Source of the DNA: Pseudomonas sp. 10S4
Lineage (GTDB): Bacteria > Pseudomonadota > Gammaproteobacteria > Pseudomonadales > Pseudomonadaceae
Assembly: GCF_034344865.1 (NCBI RefSeq)
Contig: NZ_CP133774.1
Location: forward strand, 5,704,001 to 5,768,000
DNA length: 64,000 nt
Direction of reading: 5' to 3'
The notes below the pieces were generated by a model. That model had not been told where the DNA came from, did not search any database, and saw only the letters and a list, made by a program, of their open reading frames with translations. The position numbers and the translations under genes were made by a program. Shown piece after piece: positions 53,799 through 63,640 of the stretch; the first letter of the stretch is position 1; every line of letters begins with the position of its first letter.

Positions 53799-54377
53799 AT
53801 GAAGTTCTCTCTGATCTTCATCGCCCTGCTGGCCAGTGCCGGCGCCATGGCCGACTCCAATGTGCCTGTGGTCAACAGCGCCACTATTCAGAGTTCCGGC
53901 GCCCAGTACAGCGGCAATCTGGGCGTTAACCAAGCGGCTGGCGATCAATCGCAGCAGACCAACGCCCGGGCCATCGCCATTGGCAACAATGCCTCGGCGA
54001 CCACCATCGTGAACCAGAACATCAATACACCCGCCGATCCGCGGATGAACGCAACCGCCAGCATCGGTGGCAACTCTTTCAGCAACGGCAGCGGCGTATT
54101 GGGCGTCAACCAATCGGCCGGCGCCAACAACCAGATGGCCAACGCTATGCGAATCAGCATCGGTGCCGGGCCGCAAAGTATCGACGATAGCGTCCTTTCT
54201 CAACAGAACGTGACGCCGTCAACCAGCTCAGGAGCAACTGACGCTTCAAACGGCAGCCGCCAGGTCACTACCAGTGACCAGGCCTTCACCGGCAGCCGCG
54301 GAGTGATTCAGGTGAACCAGAGTGCCGGGGTGGGAAACCAGATAGCTAACACCCTGAGCATCCGGGTCGCGAACTGA
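53799..54377 (+). CDS. fapB: minor functional amyloid subunit FapB
   Basis: A 192-residue exported protein: a signal peptide (cut after Ala-Met-Ala near residue 18), then three imperfect amyloid repeats each with a G-V-N-Q-S/A-A-G core followed by N-Q-x-x-N-A/T (about residues 41-60, 104-122 and 172-190) separated by Ser/Thr-rich linkers. FapB is considered the fibre nucleator, like CsgB for curli. It lies one base after fapA. Confidence 0.93.
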   Translation: MKFSLIFIALLASAGAMADSNVPVVNSATIQSSGAQYSGNLGVNQAAGDQSQQTNARAIAIGNNASATTIVNQNINTPADPRMNATASIGGNSFSNGSGVLGVNQSAGANNQMANAMRISIGAGPQSIDDSVLSQQNVTPSTSSGATDASNGSRQVTTSDQAFTGSRGVIQVNQSAGVGNQIANTLSIRVAN

Positions 54378-54439
54378 CCCAATTGCAGTGCAGCAGGACG
54401 TACCAACACTTAACCAACTAATGAGCAAGGAGAAACACC

Positions 54440-55399
54440 ATGAAACCTACAATGGCTCTTCAACCACTGGTTTTCGCTCTGGCAGCAGTGATGGCAATGG
54501 CAGCACAAGCAGGCGGTGGCAATGAGGGTGACCAACACGGTCACAAACCTCCTCCACACCAAATCACCGCAGGCGCAACTGCCACCGCAATCGACGCACA
54601 AGACAGCGACGGCAACGTGGTGAACAACCAAGGCACCCAAAACACCTCGACCATCGGCAATTCGCTGAACGGGTCCAGCGGCAACATGGCTGCAAACACT
54701 GCAGCCGGTACCGGCAACCAACAAGACAACGCCGCCGCTATCGCCTCCGACGAGGCCTTTATCTTCGGTACGGCCAACGGCGCCAGCTCTCTGTCTACAG
54801 TGAGCCAAGTCAACAACAACAACTATGCGAATAACTACTCGACATCTAACCTTGCCACGATCATGAACTCCGGCAACGGCAGCTCCGGCAACATGGGCCT
54901 GAACTCGGCGGCAGGCGACTTCAACCAACAGAAAAACAACATGGCGATTTCTTCTGGCACAAACGGCCAATCGCAGGCTATCGCTGCATCGACCCAGTCT
55001 TCCACCGGGCTGGTTGTTGAGAACCAAGGCGTTCAGACCTTCAAGAAAGATACTCTTACCGGTACTTTCCAAGGCGCTGGTGCCTTCGTGGCAACAGGCG
55101 TAGCCAAAACCAAAGCCGACGACGATCATGGCAGCCACGGCGGCTATGGCGATAATAACCGTGGCGGCAAAGGCAAAGGCGACAGCACCTCCACCTTCGT
55201 TGCAGTGGGCGCTTTCGAACTGGGCGGCGTGACTACCCAGCAAGTCCTGACCCCAACCGGCTGGACAGCACCTGTGACCAACAACGCCAGCGTTTGGTTC
55301 TCGGGCAACGGTTCTTCCGGCAACATCGGCGTGAACTCCGTGGCGGGTTACGGCAACCAACAAGCCAACAGCCTGTCGGTCTCGTCGGTCAGTCACTAA
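54440..55399 (+). CDS. fapC: major functional amyloid subunit FapC
   Basis: A 319-residue exported protein and the main fibre component. After the signal peptide (cut after Ala-Gln-Ala near residue 24) come three amyloid repeats (cores near 74-94, 149-171 and 290-313) with G-N-G-S-S-G-N and A-A-G-x-x-N-Q-Q, and two linkers, one His/Asp-rich. No Cys is present. The fibre stiffens biofilm. An AAGGAG site precedes the ATG. A terminator-like hairpin follows its stop, before fapD. Confidence 0.95.
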   Translation: MKPTMALQPLVFALAAVMAMAAQAGGGNEGDQHGHKPPPHQITAGATATAIDAQDSDGNVVNNQGTQNTSTIGNSLNGSSGNMAANTAAGTGNQQDNAAAIASDEAFIFGTANGASSLSTVSQVNNNNYANNYSTSNLATIMNSGNGSSGNMGLNSAAGDFNQQKNNMAISSGTNGQSQAIAASTQSSTGLVVENQGVQTFKKDTLTGTFQGAGAFVATGVAKTKADDDHGSHGGYGDNNRGGKGKGDSTSTFVAVGAFELGGVTTQQVLTPTGWTAPVTNNASVWFSGNGSSGNIGVNSVAGYGNQQANSLSVSSVSH

Positions 55400-55413
55400 T
55401 CTGGACCGTCAAC

Positions 55414-55436
55414 AAAGCCCCGGCAACGGGGCTTTT
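55414..55436 (+). terminator. intercistronic terminator-like hairpin between fapC and fapD
   Basis: AAAGCCCCG and CGGGGCTTT pair around a GCAA loop and are followed by TT, directly after fapC and 28 bases before the fapD start. A partial terminator here would lower fapDEF relative to fapABC. Confidence 0.75.
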
Positions 55437-55464
55437 CCACACTCCAGAAATAGGCGTATCGATC

Positions 55465-56145
55465 ATGCGTATGGCCGCCTTCACCGTCTTGCTGTGCCTG
55501 TGTGGTGTTACTCAAGCCGCCCAGATGCCTGTAGCCGCCCTTCCTGGCGGCATGCTGGTCTTTAAGCACGTGCAAAGTATTCGTGAGCGCAAGTTCACCG
55601 ATATCGTCGAGCAAAAAACTGATTTCAGTTGTGGTGCCGCTGCACTGGCTACCGTATTGCGCCAGGCCTATTGGCTCGACGTCGATGAGGAGCACATCAT
55701 CAAAGGCATGCTGGTCAACGCTGACCAGAACCTTGTTCGTACCCAGGGTTTCTCCATGCTGGACATGAAGCACTACCTGGAAAGCATCGGCATGCGTGCC
55801 AGAGGCTACAAGATCCCTCCTGAAAAGCTGGATGCAGTCTCGATTCCGGTTGTCGTCCTGATGGACATTCGTGGCTACAAGCACTTCGTGGTGATGCAGC
55901 GGGCGGACAAGGATTGGGTCTACGTCGGTGACCCGGTACTTGGCCATAAACGCTATGCCCATGATGACTTTGTCAAAGGCTGGAACGGCATCGTCTTCGC
56001 TGTCGTCGGCCCCGGTTATGACAAAACCAACGCGTTACGCGACCCTCCAGCGCCGCTGACGGCCAAGAACAAACTCGATGAGTTCAGTCCGGTCAGAGAC
56101 GCAGAACTGATGGAATTCGGTTTTATTCAGAGCGACTTCTTTTAG
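55465..56145 (+). CDS. fapD: Fap system C39-type peptidase FapD
   Basis: A 226-residue exported cysteine protease. The signal peptide is cut after Thr-Gln-Ala near residue 18; the C39 domain has the active Cys in T-D-F-S-C-G-A-A-A-L, the His in Y-K-H-F-V-V-M and the Asp in V-G-D-P-V-L-G. It probably processes or protects Fap subunits in the periplasm, supporting fibre secretion through FapF. ATG 55465 is chosen since the longer frame overlaps fapC. Confidence 0.93.
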   Translation: MRMAAFTVLLCLCGVTQAAQMPVAALPGGMLVFKHVQSIRERKFTDIVEQKTDFSCGAAALATVLRQAYWLDVDEEHIIKGMLVNADQNLVRTQGFSMLDMKHYLESIGMRARGYKIPPEKLDAVSIPVVVLMDIRGYKHFVVMQRADKDWVYVGDPVLGHKRYAHDDFVKGWNGIVFAVVGPGYDKTNALRDPPAPLTAKNKLDEFSPVRDAELMEFGFIQSDFF

Positions 56146-56189
56146 CGCCTAATAATGATAAAAGGGGCAGGACGCTCCGGGAGCAACAG

Positions 56190-56936
56190 ATGAAAACCTC
56201 ATACTGGCTGGCCGCCGCCTGCCTGGCAGCAAGTGCGTCAAGCTTTGCCAATGAAGGATTCAAACCTATCGCCGTCAGCGATCAAGAGCTCGGTGAGCTA
56301 CGCGGTCGCTTCGTCATGCCGGGGCGCATCATCAGCTTCGGCATCGTCATGAGCAGTACCTGGCGCAATGCCAGTGGTGACCTGATCGGGGCTACCTCCT
56401 CGATGCAGATCCAGTCTTCCACCGTCAAACCCCAATTTTATGTATCCACCATCAAGCAAACCGGTAACGGCAGCACGCCAACCCAAGGCACCGGCAATGT
56501 GATCGGTGGCGCCGGTCTCAACTCTACCCAAGGCGTTACCCAGAGCGTACGCGCCGCAGGCGACAGCAACACGGCCTATAACGACGTTGGCATCAATGTC
56601 ACTCAATCCAGTACGGCACCTGCACTGGCACCGGCCCAAGGTCAGGTGTTGATGAACGGCCAGACGATCAGCGGCAGCAACGGCGCCGGCAGTGTCGCCA
56701 TTTCCAGTTTCAGTGGCGGTGTGCAAATGGCCATTCAGGCCAGCAACAATCAAGGTACAGCCCTGCAACAAGTGGCCCAGAGTGGCTTGCTCCAAAACAC
56801 CACATTGCTGGGCAACAGCAACGCGGTCAACAATCAGACTTTGCTCAATGTTGTGCTCAATAACAACATCAATCCTGGCGCGGGCGCCTCGCAGAATCTT
56901 AATCAACTCAAGGGACTACGCAATTTAGGATATTGA
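56190..56936 (+). CDS. fapE: minor fibre-associated protein FapE
   Basis: A 248-residue exported protein with a signal peptide (cut after Phe-Ala near residue 20), a conserved L-G-E-L-R-G-R-F-V start of the mature part, and a Gln/Asn/Gly-rich C-terminal half (T-L-L-G-N-S-N-A-V-N-N-Q). FapE is found in purified fibres in small amounts and may cap or transport subunits. It follows fapD closely. Confidence 0.92.
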   Translation: MKTSYWLAAACLAASASSFANEGFKPIAVSDQELGELRGRFVMPGRIISFGIVMSSTWRNASGDLIGATSSMQIQSSTVKPQFYVSTIKQTGNGSTPTQGTGNVIGGAGLNSTQGVTQSVRAAGDSNTAYNDVGINVTQSSTAPALAPAQGQVLMNGQTISGSNGAGSVAISSFSGGVQMAIQASNNQGTALQQVAQSGLLQNTTLLGNSNAVNNQTLLNVVLNNNINPGAGASQNLNQLKGLRNLGY

Positions 56937-56981
56937 ACTACGCTGACTCTCGATCATTAGGCTTAAAGGGACGGCTTTTTC

Positions 56982-58292
56982 ATGTATCGATCCGCATCGT
57001 TGCGCGCAGTCGTATGTTTGAGCACTCTATTTCCGGCGGCTATGTTGCAGGCGGCCCCGGATGCAGACGTAGAAACGTTGAAACAGGAGCTTCTAGACCT
57101 GAAACAACGTTACGAAACACAGCAAAAAGCCTTGGCTGTACTCGAACAACGGGTACGACAGGTTGAAGAGCAACCGGCCACGCCACAGCCAAAGCGCCTG
57201 GCCAAATCGCCGGCTGACCTAAAGGGCAATCCGCAGGTGGCCAATCGTGGCACGGGTGCGGCAGCGGCGTCGGGGGGCGCGGCCGGGGGCAGTGGCGCCT
57301 CGTACGGTCAATCGCTGGCTGACGATTCACAACCGGCACAGAGCGTAACCAACCTGTATGACGAGGCCAGTGGCTTTTTTGGCGGCGGCAAGTTCAGTTT
57401 TGAAACCGGTGTGACTTACTCTCACTACGATACCCGGCAACTGACCCTCAATGGCTTCCTCGCGCTGGATTCGATCTTCCTCGGCAACATCAACCTGGAC
57501 CGGATCAAGGCTGACACCTACACCCTGGACCTCACCGGCCGGTACAACTACAACAACCGCTGGCAGTTCGACTTGAACGTGCCCGTGGTCTATCGCGAAT
57601 CGACCTACCAGTCCGGCGGCGGCAACAACGGGGCGGCGAACGTGACCAGCGAGGGCGATGTAAACCAGGACCCGACTATCGGCGATATCAACGCCGGGGT
57701 GGCTTACAAGTTCCTGGACGAATCGGCCAACTCACCGGATGCCGTATTCACCTTCCGCATCAAGGCACCGACCGGCAAAGACCCGTTCGGGATCAAACTG
57801 GTCCAGTCGCCGACCAACACCAACTTGTTCGTGCCTGAAAGCCTGCCCACCGGTAACGGTGTCTGGTCGATTACCCCTGGCATCTCGCTGGTGAAAACTT
57901 TCGACCCGGCGGTGCTGTTTGGCACCCTGTCTTATACCCACAACCTGGAGGAGTCTTTCAGCGATATCAGCTCCACGGTCAATCAGAAGACGCCTGGCAA
58001 GGTCAGGATCGGCGACAGTTTCCAAGTCGGCATGGGCGTCGCGTTCGCCTTGAACGAGAAGATGAGTATGTCGTTCTCGATGTCTGACCTGATTCAGCGC
58101 AGGAGTTCGATCAAGCCGGACGGCGGGGATTGGCAGTCGGTTATTTCCAGTGATGCCAACGCCGGGTACTTCAATATCGGCATGACCATCGCGGCCACCC
58201 CTAACCTGACCATCGTGCCAAACCTGTCCCTGGGCATGACACCTGATGCGCCGGACTTCACTTTCAGCCTGAAATTCCCGTACTACTTCTGA
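56982..58292 (+). CDS. fapF: outer-membrane amyloid exporter FapF
   Basis: A 436-residue protein: signal peptide (cut after Leu-Gln-Ala near residue 24), a coiled-coil plug region (about 30-65, [12 protein letters not shown]), a Gly/Ala-rich linker, and a 12-strand beta-barrel ending F-P-Y-Y-F. FapF is a trimeric channel through which FapB and FapC pass to the surface. It is the last gene of the operon and is followed by a strong terminator. Confidence 0.95.
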   Translation: MYRSASLRAVVCLSTLFPAAMLQAAPDADVETLKQELLDLKQRYETQQKALAVLEQRVRQVEEQPATPQPKRLAKSPADLKGNPQVANRGTGAAAASGGAAGGSGASYGQSLADDSQPAQSVTNLYDEASGFFGGGKFSFETGVTYSHYDTRQLTLNGFLALDSIFLGNINLDRIKADTYTLDLTGRYNYNNRWQFDLNVPVVYRESTYQSGGGNNGAANVTSEGDVNQDPTIGDINAGVAYKFLDESANSPDAVFTFRIKAPTGKDPFGIKLVQSPTNTNLFVPESLPTGNGVWSITPGISLVKTFDPAVLFGTLSYTHNLEESFSDISSTVNQKTPGKVRIGDSFQVGMGVAFALNEKMSMSFSMSDLIQRRSSIKPDGGDWQSVISSDANAGYFNIGMTIAATPNLTIVPNLSLGMTPDAPDFTFSLKFPYYF

Positions 58293-58302
58293 TCCATCCC
58301 AG

Positions 58303-58343
58303 CAAAAAGCCCCGCCGCGAGATTTATCGCAGCGGGGCTTTTT
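58303..58343. terminator. terminator of the fap operon
   Basis: AAAAAGCCCCGC and GCGGGGCTTTTT form a strong hairpin with a T run, ten bases after fapF. Confidence 0.92.
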
Positions 58344-58349
58344 GTTGGG

Positions 58350-58436
58350 TGAAAACCGTGAAGATCAAAAGATCGCAGCCTTCAGCGACGCCCACAGGTG
58401 CGTAGGTGCTGCCGAAGGCTGCGATCTTTTGATTCT
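58350..58436. repeat. palindromic repeat pair (5804-type)
   Basis: GATCAAAAGATCGCAGCCTT and AAGGCTGCGATCTTTTGAT face each other with imperfect inner pairing and about 30 bases between. It lies between the convergent fapF and activator genes. Confidence 0.85.
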
Positions 58437-58445
58437 GCGTTGCTT

Positions 58446-59771
58446 TTATCGAATCTGATGTTTGTGCAACAACCGATAAAACGTCGGCCGCGAAACGCCG
58501 AGCACTCTCGCCGCCACACTCAAATTATCGCTATGGCGATTCAACACATCGCACAACGCCTGGCGTTCGGCGCGGGTCTTGTAGTCTTCAAGCGTGCCCA
58601 TCGGTGCCGCGATCGTCTGCTGGCTGATCAGCCCCAAATCCCGTGCCTCGATCTGCCGTCCTTCCGCCAGCACCAACCCGCGGCGCACCCGGTTGGCCAA
58701 CTCGCGAACGTTGCCCGGCCAGTCATGCTTGCCCATCGCAATCAACGCGTCTTCGCTGAAACTGCGAGGGCGCCGGCCGGTTTCATGGCTGTAGAAATGC
58801 GAAAAGTGGTTGGCCAGCATCGACAGATCGCCATGACGTTCACGTAACGGCGCGGTGACCACTTGCAGTACGTTGAGGCGGTAGTACAAATCTTCGCGAA
58901 AGCGTTTCTTCTCGATAGCTGCCTCAAGATCAACGTGGGTCGCCGCCAGCACCCGCACATCCACCGGAATCGGCTGACTGCCACCGACCCGCTCAATGTG
59001 CTTTTCCTGCAGGAAGCGCAGCAAATTGGCTTGCAACTCCAGGGGCAGGTCACCGATTTCATCGAGAAACAACGTGCCGCCATGCGCCGCTTCGATTCGT
59101 CCGACCTTGCGTTGATGCGCACCGGTGAAGGCGCCTTTCTCGTGGCCAAACAGTTCGGACTGGATCAAGTGTTCAGGAATCGCGCCGCAGTTGATCGCCA
59201 CAAAGGGTTTGCTGTGGCGCTGAGATTGTCGATGCAAGGTGCGGGCGACCAACTCTTTGCCGGTCCCGCTCTCGCCACGGATCAACACCGGCGACTCGGT
59301 GGGCGCCAGTTTGCTCAGCAGCTTGCGTAGTTCACGAATCGGCTTGCTGTCACCGAGCAACTCGTGCTCCGGCTGATCAATGTGAATCGTGCCCTGCCCG
59401 CGCAGCCGCGCCATACCGAACGCCCGGCCCAGGGTTACCTGAACCCGGGAGACATCGAACGGCAAGGTATGGAAGTCGAAAAACCATTCGCACACAAAGT
59501 CCCCGACATTCTGCAGTCGCAGGACTTCCTGGTTGAGCACGGCGATCCATTCGGTGCCGCTACGGCTGATCAGCTCCTTGACAGCTTCCGGTCGCTCCAG
59601 GTGAAAAGGCTGCAATCGCAAGAGGCCGACATCGCAGGTTCGATCGGCGGCGTTTTCCAGCGTACAGCTGTCAACATCCCAACCCACAGAACGCAAACCC
59701 GGCAAAAGACGATGGCAATCGTCGCAAGGATCAACCACTAACAGACGTCGTAAGGCAGGCGCTTCGATCAT
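58446..59771 (-). CDS. sigma-54-dependent activator, VpsR-like
   Basis: A 441-residue enhancer-binding protein. Residues 1-125 resemble a degenerate receiver (VpsR-type) domain without clear phosphorylation sites; about 137-365 form the AAA+ domain with G-E-S-G-T-G-K-E, the sigma-54 contact G-A-F-T-G-A and L-F-L-D-E-I-G-D-L; the C-terminus (about 400-441) is a Fis-type helix-turn-helix (V-A-A-R-V-L-G-V-S-R-P-T-F-Y-R-L). VpsR relatives bind cyclic di-GMP and control biofilm genes. It is tail-to-tail with the fap operon, so control of fap is plausible but not shown. Confidence 0.88.
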   Translation of the reverse strand: MIEAPALRRLLVVDPCDDCHRLLPGLRSVGWDVDSCTLENAADRTCDVGLLRLQPFHLERPEAVKELISRSGTEWIAVLNQEVLRLQNVGDFVCEWFFDFHTLPFDVSRVQVTLGRAFGMARLRGQGTIHIDQPEHELLGDSKPIRELRKLLSKLAPTESPVLIRGESGTGKELVARTLHRQSQRHSKPFVAINCGAIPEHLIQSELFGHEKGAFTGAHQRKVGRIEAAHGGTLFLDEIGDLPLELQANLLRFLQEKHIERVGGSQPIPVDVRVLAATHVDLEAAIEKKRFREDLYYRLNVLQVVTAPLRERHGDLSMLANHFSHFYSHETGRRPRSFSEDALIAMGKHDWPGNVRELANRVRRGLVLAEGRQIEARDLGLISQQTIAAPMGTLEDYKTRAERQALCDVLNRHSDNLSVAARVLGVSRPTFYRLLHKHQIR

Positions 59772-60112
59772 GACTGTTCCTTGGCGCCAAATTTAAGGAA
59801 ATATTATTAAAAACAGTCATTTGGCAGACCTGGCTGTAACATTAGCAAGAATTTGACGTGGCCTTGTATCGTTTGACTATAGGAGTCTTAACCAATTAGT
59901 TATATGAGGAAGTTTGTTAGTTACCTATCGAGTCGAACCTTTCAGCCAGCTTTCAAAAACTGCCTGAACATTGAGTATATGAAAGAAAGTTGAATTTTCT
60001 TTGGATTGTGTGTGACCCAACCCCCATTGAGGACATCAGTACAAGTAACCAGCCGAACGGTAAGCCCAACCGACGGCACATCACTTGATTGGGCATACAG
60101 AGAGAAGACCCC
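59772..60112. other. intergenic, regulatory region
   Basis: An AT-rich stretch divergent from the activator gene, with no supported gene. Minus frames (59942-60376) are shadows of the next gene's region. It probably holds promoters for both flanking genes. Confidence 0.4.
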
Positions 60113-60379
60113 ATGACCGCCCCGCTCCGTATCAACGAAGCTCTTTTGATTGCCGACCGCGCGTTCAAGCCATTTCAATGCGTGGCCTGGGCCCCACAGG
60201 ACGGTAACGGCGAGCTCAGCCTGAGCGTCATCGACCGCACCAATAACCGCATCGGCCAAAAGCAGATCCCGAGCAGCGCTTATTCCGATCCGGCACAACT
60301 TGAATATTTGCTGCAGCAGGCTCGTAAAGAGCTGAGCGAAGATGGCTACACGCTGCAGTCGTGGTCCATGCCGCACTAA
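60113..60379 (+). CDS. conserved small hypothetical protein
   Basis: An 88-residue soluble protein: I-N-E-A-L-L-I-A-D-R-A-F start, W-A-P-Q-D-G-N-G-E-L-S-L-S-V-I-D-R-T-N middle and a helical C-terminus. ATG 60113 is preferred over 60089. It resembles Pseudomonas-conserved proteins of no known role; no domain was recognised. It lies upstream of the delta-60 gene, separated by a palindromic repeat. Confidence 0.65.
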   Translation: MTAPLRINEALLIADRAFKPFQCVAWAPQDGNGELSLSVIDRTNNRIGQKQIPSSAYSDPAQLEYLLQQARKELSEDGYTLQSWSMPH

Positions 60380-60396
60380 GAATTAATGGCTACACA

Positions 60397-60480
60397 GATC
60401 AAAAGATCGCAGCCTTCGGCAGCTCCTACATTGGAATGTACGTTTCCCTGTAGGCGCTGCCGAAGGCTGCGATTTTTTGC
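60397..60480. repeat. palindromic repeat pair (5804-type)
   Basis: ATCAAAAGATCGCAGCCTTC through CCTAC, and its reverse complement TAGG...GATTTTTTG, about 25 bases apart. Confidence 0.85.
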
Positions 60481-60664
60481 TTTATAAAGATTCAATTGTT
60501 GGCAGCCCCCTTGATTGGTTCCAAAAGACACTGTTCTGGCACAACGCGACCCTCCGCCTGTTAGTTATGACAGTTGTGCGACCAGGCATTCAGGGATTGA
60601 ATGTTTCGCACATGCAGTCACCCTCCCGGCCCGGGATCGGGTCGACTGGCAAGGAGATGCGTGC

Positions 60665-61953
60665 ATGCAAACTCAGACCGCTTACGCCCGTCCCGTCACC
60701 CTGAATCAAGCCGGGCACCTCGATCCGGACTTTGCCGCCGGCGGCAAGACCCAGGTGTATTTCGTCGGCAGTTCCTCAAGCATGGCCAACGGGATCGCCA
60801 TCGACTCACAAGGCCGTTTGCTGGTCGCGGCCAAGGTCGGCACCCATGGCGGCAGCCGTTTTGGTCTGGCCCGTCTGCTTGAGGATGGCTCGGCTGACCT
60901 GTCCTTTGGCAACCAAGGCAGCCTGATCGGCCAGTTCGCACTGGGTTTCGAAGCCATGGCCAGCAAGGTCCATATCCTGCCCTGCGGGTCGATCCTGTTG
61001 GCTGGCCTGCATTACGAAGACGCTCACCGTACCTTGCCCGCGCTGGCGCTTTCGACCCCACCGGCCAGCCGGTTCGACACTTTGGCGACAATGGGCGATT
61101 AGTCGTGCGCCTACCCGGCGACCTGTCCCGGGGCCTTCGTGACGACTGGCTGCCACCAGGCGTGCCGGGCGCCGAAGCCTGCGATATCTGCGTGCAGGAG
61201 GACGGTCGAATCCTGCTGCTGGCCAATCATCATTTCGAACTGGCCGATCATGTCGGTCTGCTGATCCGTCTCAATACCGACGGCACGCTGGACCGCGAGT
61301 TCAACGGCCGCGGTTTCGTGGTGGTCAGGCATTTGCTGATGAACACCTGGCTCGGCAGCCTGATGGTGCAACGGGACGGACGCATCCTCACGGGCGGCTC
61401 GATCAACTTCCCCGAGGAAGGGCTGCTGGCGCGTTACCACGCCGATGGCAGACTGGACGCAAGCTTCGCCATCGATGGTTTCATGACCTTCCAGATACGC
61501 AAGCGGAGCGCCCAGGTCAGCCAGATCGTCCAGCAGGAAAATGGTGACTTGCAGTGTTTTGGCAGCAGCCGCGACCCGATGCATTGCCTGTCCCTGAAAA
61601 TACACAGCAATGGCCGCCCGGATGCTCATTGCAACGGCGGCCAGCCACAACTGCTGGAAATCGGCCACAGTGGCAGCCAATGGACCGCCGCCCAGGTTCA
61701 GCCCGACGGTGGCGTACTCGCCGTCGGTGCCACGATCGGCGGCGTCGAAGCCGATTTCATCCTGGCGCGATACCGGCCAGACGGGCAACTGGATCGCAGC
61801 TTTGCCGATGGCATGGGTTGGATTCGTACCCGGCTAGGCCGCAGCCTCGACACTGCCACCTCCCTGGCCGTGCAGGGCGACGGCAGAATCGTCGTCGGCG
61901 GTTATTCACTGGACGGCAATTACCGGGCAGTTGTGGCGCGGTATCTGAGCTAG
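60665..61953 (+). pseudogene. delta-60 repeat protein, frameshifted
   Basis: Tandem delta-60 repeats of about 50-60 residues with the D-G-R-I-L-x-G/A core and L-D-x-x-F-x-x-x-G, forming a propeller-like protein of about 429 residues. From ATG 60665 (AAGGAG site) the frame runs to a stop at 61102, but homology continues from 61051 in the frame one over (F-D-P-T-G-Q-P-V-R-H-F-G-D-N-G); one missing base near 61050 explains it. No signal peptide is obvious. The role of such proteins is unknown. Probably a sequence error. Confidence 0.78.
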
Positions 61954-62025
61954 ACCACGGTACTGCACTTGAACTTCAAGGTCGCTTACGGCAAGTTGCG
62001 CGCTTCTTTATACAAGGAGTAGCCG

Positions 62026-63526
62026 ATGTCCGGTTCAATGGCCCAGGCGTTCGCGCATAACTTTCTCGGGCACTCCCCCGCTGGTACAAGGCGAGCATTG
62101 TCGGGTTCCTGATCCTCAACGCCCTGGTGCTGTGGACGGTGGGGCCGGTAGCCGCCGGCTGGTTGCTGGTCCTGGAGTTCATTTTCACCCTGGCCATGGC
62201 GCTCAAGTGTTACCCGCTGATGCCTGGCGGCCTGCTGCTGATTGAAGCGTTGCTGTTGAAGATGACCACCCCCAGGCGCTCTATGACGAACTGGTGCACA
62301 ACTTTCCGGTGATCCTGCTGCTGATGTTCATGGTGGCCGGCATCTACTTCATGAAAGACCTGCTGCTGTTTCTGTTCTCGCGCCTGTTACTCGGGGTTCG
62401 CTCCAAGGCGTTGCTGGCGCTGATGTTCTGTTTCCTGTCGGCGTTTCTGTCGGCGTTTCTCGATGCATTGACCGTGACAGCGGTGATCATCAGTGCGGCG
62501 GTGGGGTTTTACTCGGTGTATCACCGCGTCGCCTCGGGCAACGATCCGCGTCAGGACAGTGAGTTCAGCGACGATCAGCATCTGCCGACACTCCATCACG
62601 AAGACCTCAATCAGTTCCGCGCCTTCCTGCGCAGCCTGCTGATGCATGGCGCCGTGGGTACTGCGCTGGGCGGTGTTTGCACCCTGGTTGGCGAGCCGCA
62701 GAACCTGTTGATCGGCCACGAGATGGGTTGGCATTTCGCCGAGTTCTTCCTGAAAGTCGCCCCGGTGTCACTGCCGGTGCTGGCGGCGGGACTTGTGACC
62801 TGCGTCTTGCTGGAGAAACTGCGTTGGTTCGGCTACGGCACGCTGCTGCCGGACAATGTGCGCGCAGTACTGGCCAACTATGCAGCCGAAGATAATGCCG
62901 AACGCACTTCGCGCCAGCGCGCAGCGTTGCTGGTTCAGGGCGCGGCAGCGTTGATCCTGATTGCCGGGCTGGCGTTTCATATCGCGGAAGTCGGGCTGAT
63001 CGGTTTGATGGTGATCGTGTTGATCACTGCGTTTACCGGCATCACCGAGGAGCATCGCATCGGCAACGCGTTTAAAGACGCTATGCCGTTCACGGCGTTA
63101 CTGGTGGTGTTTTTCGCGGTGGTGGCGGTGATACATGACCAGCAACTGTTCACGCCGTTGATTCAGTGGGTGCTGACCCTGCCGGCGGATCAGCAGCCGG
63201 GCATGCTGTTTATTGCCAATGGTGTGTTGTCGGCGATCAGCGACAACGTGTTCGTGGCGACGATTTACATCACTGAAGTGAAACAGGCGTTCATCTCCGG
63301 CCACATGAGCCGCGAGCATTTCGAGACGCTGGCGATTGCCATCAATACCGGGACCAACCTTCCGAGCGTGGCAACACCCAATGGTCAGGCGGCATTTCTG
63401 TTTCTGTTGACCTCGGCGATTGCACCGCTGATTCGCCTGTCTTACGGGCGGATGGTGTGGATGGCGTTGCCATACACCGTGGTGATGGGCTCGCTGGGCT
63501 GGTACGCAGTGAGTTTTTGGCTGTAA
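62026..63526 (+). pseudogene. nhaB: Na+/H+ antiporter NhaB, two single-base deletions
   Basis: An inner-membrane antiporter of about 500 residues exporting Na+ for H+. From ATG 62026 (AAGGAG site) the frame reads [18 protein letters not shown], breaks at a five-C run near 62084, resumes one frame over, and breaks again at a five-C run near 62269; each needs one more C. The rest to 63526 has the NhaB helices, including [13 protein letters not shown] and D-N-V-F-V-A-T-I-Y. Two identical homopolymer losses in one gene argue strongly for sequencing error. Confidence 0.9.
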
Positions 63527-63536
63527 CCCAAAACAA

Positions 63537-63629
63537 TGTGGGAGCGGGCTTGCTCAAGATGGCGGACTGACAGACAACAATGATGTTGAATGTACTGACC
63601 TCATCGCGAGCAAGCTCGCTCCCACAGGG
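63537..63629. repeat. REP-type inverted pair
   Basis: GTGGGAGCGGGCTTGCTC and GAGCAAGCTCGCTCCCACAG about 50 bases apart, between convergent genes. Confidence 0.85.
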
Positions 63630-63640
63630 TAGTGCGTTGG

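Noticed and set aside
59942..60376. 144-codon minus-strand frame
   Set aside because: Shadow of the 88-residue plus-strand gene, which has the better start and codon pattern.
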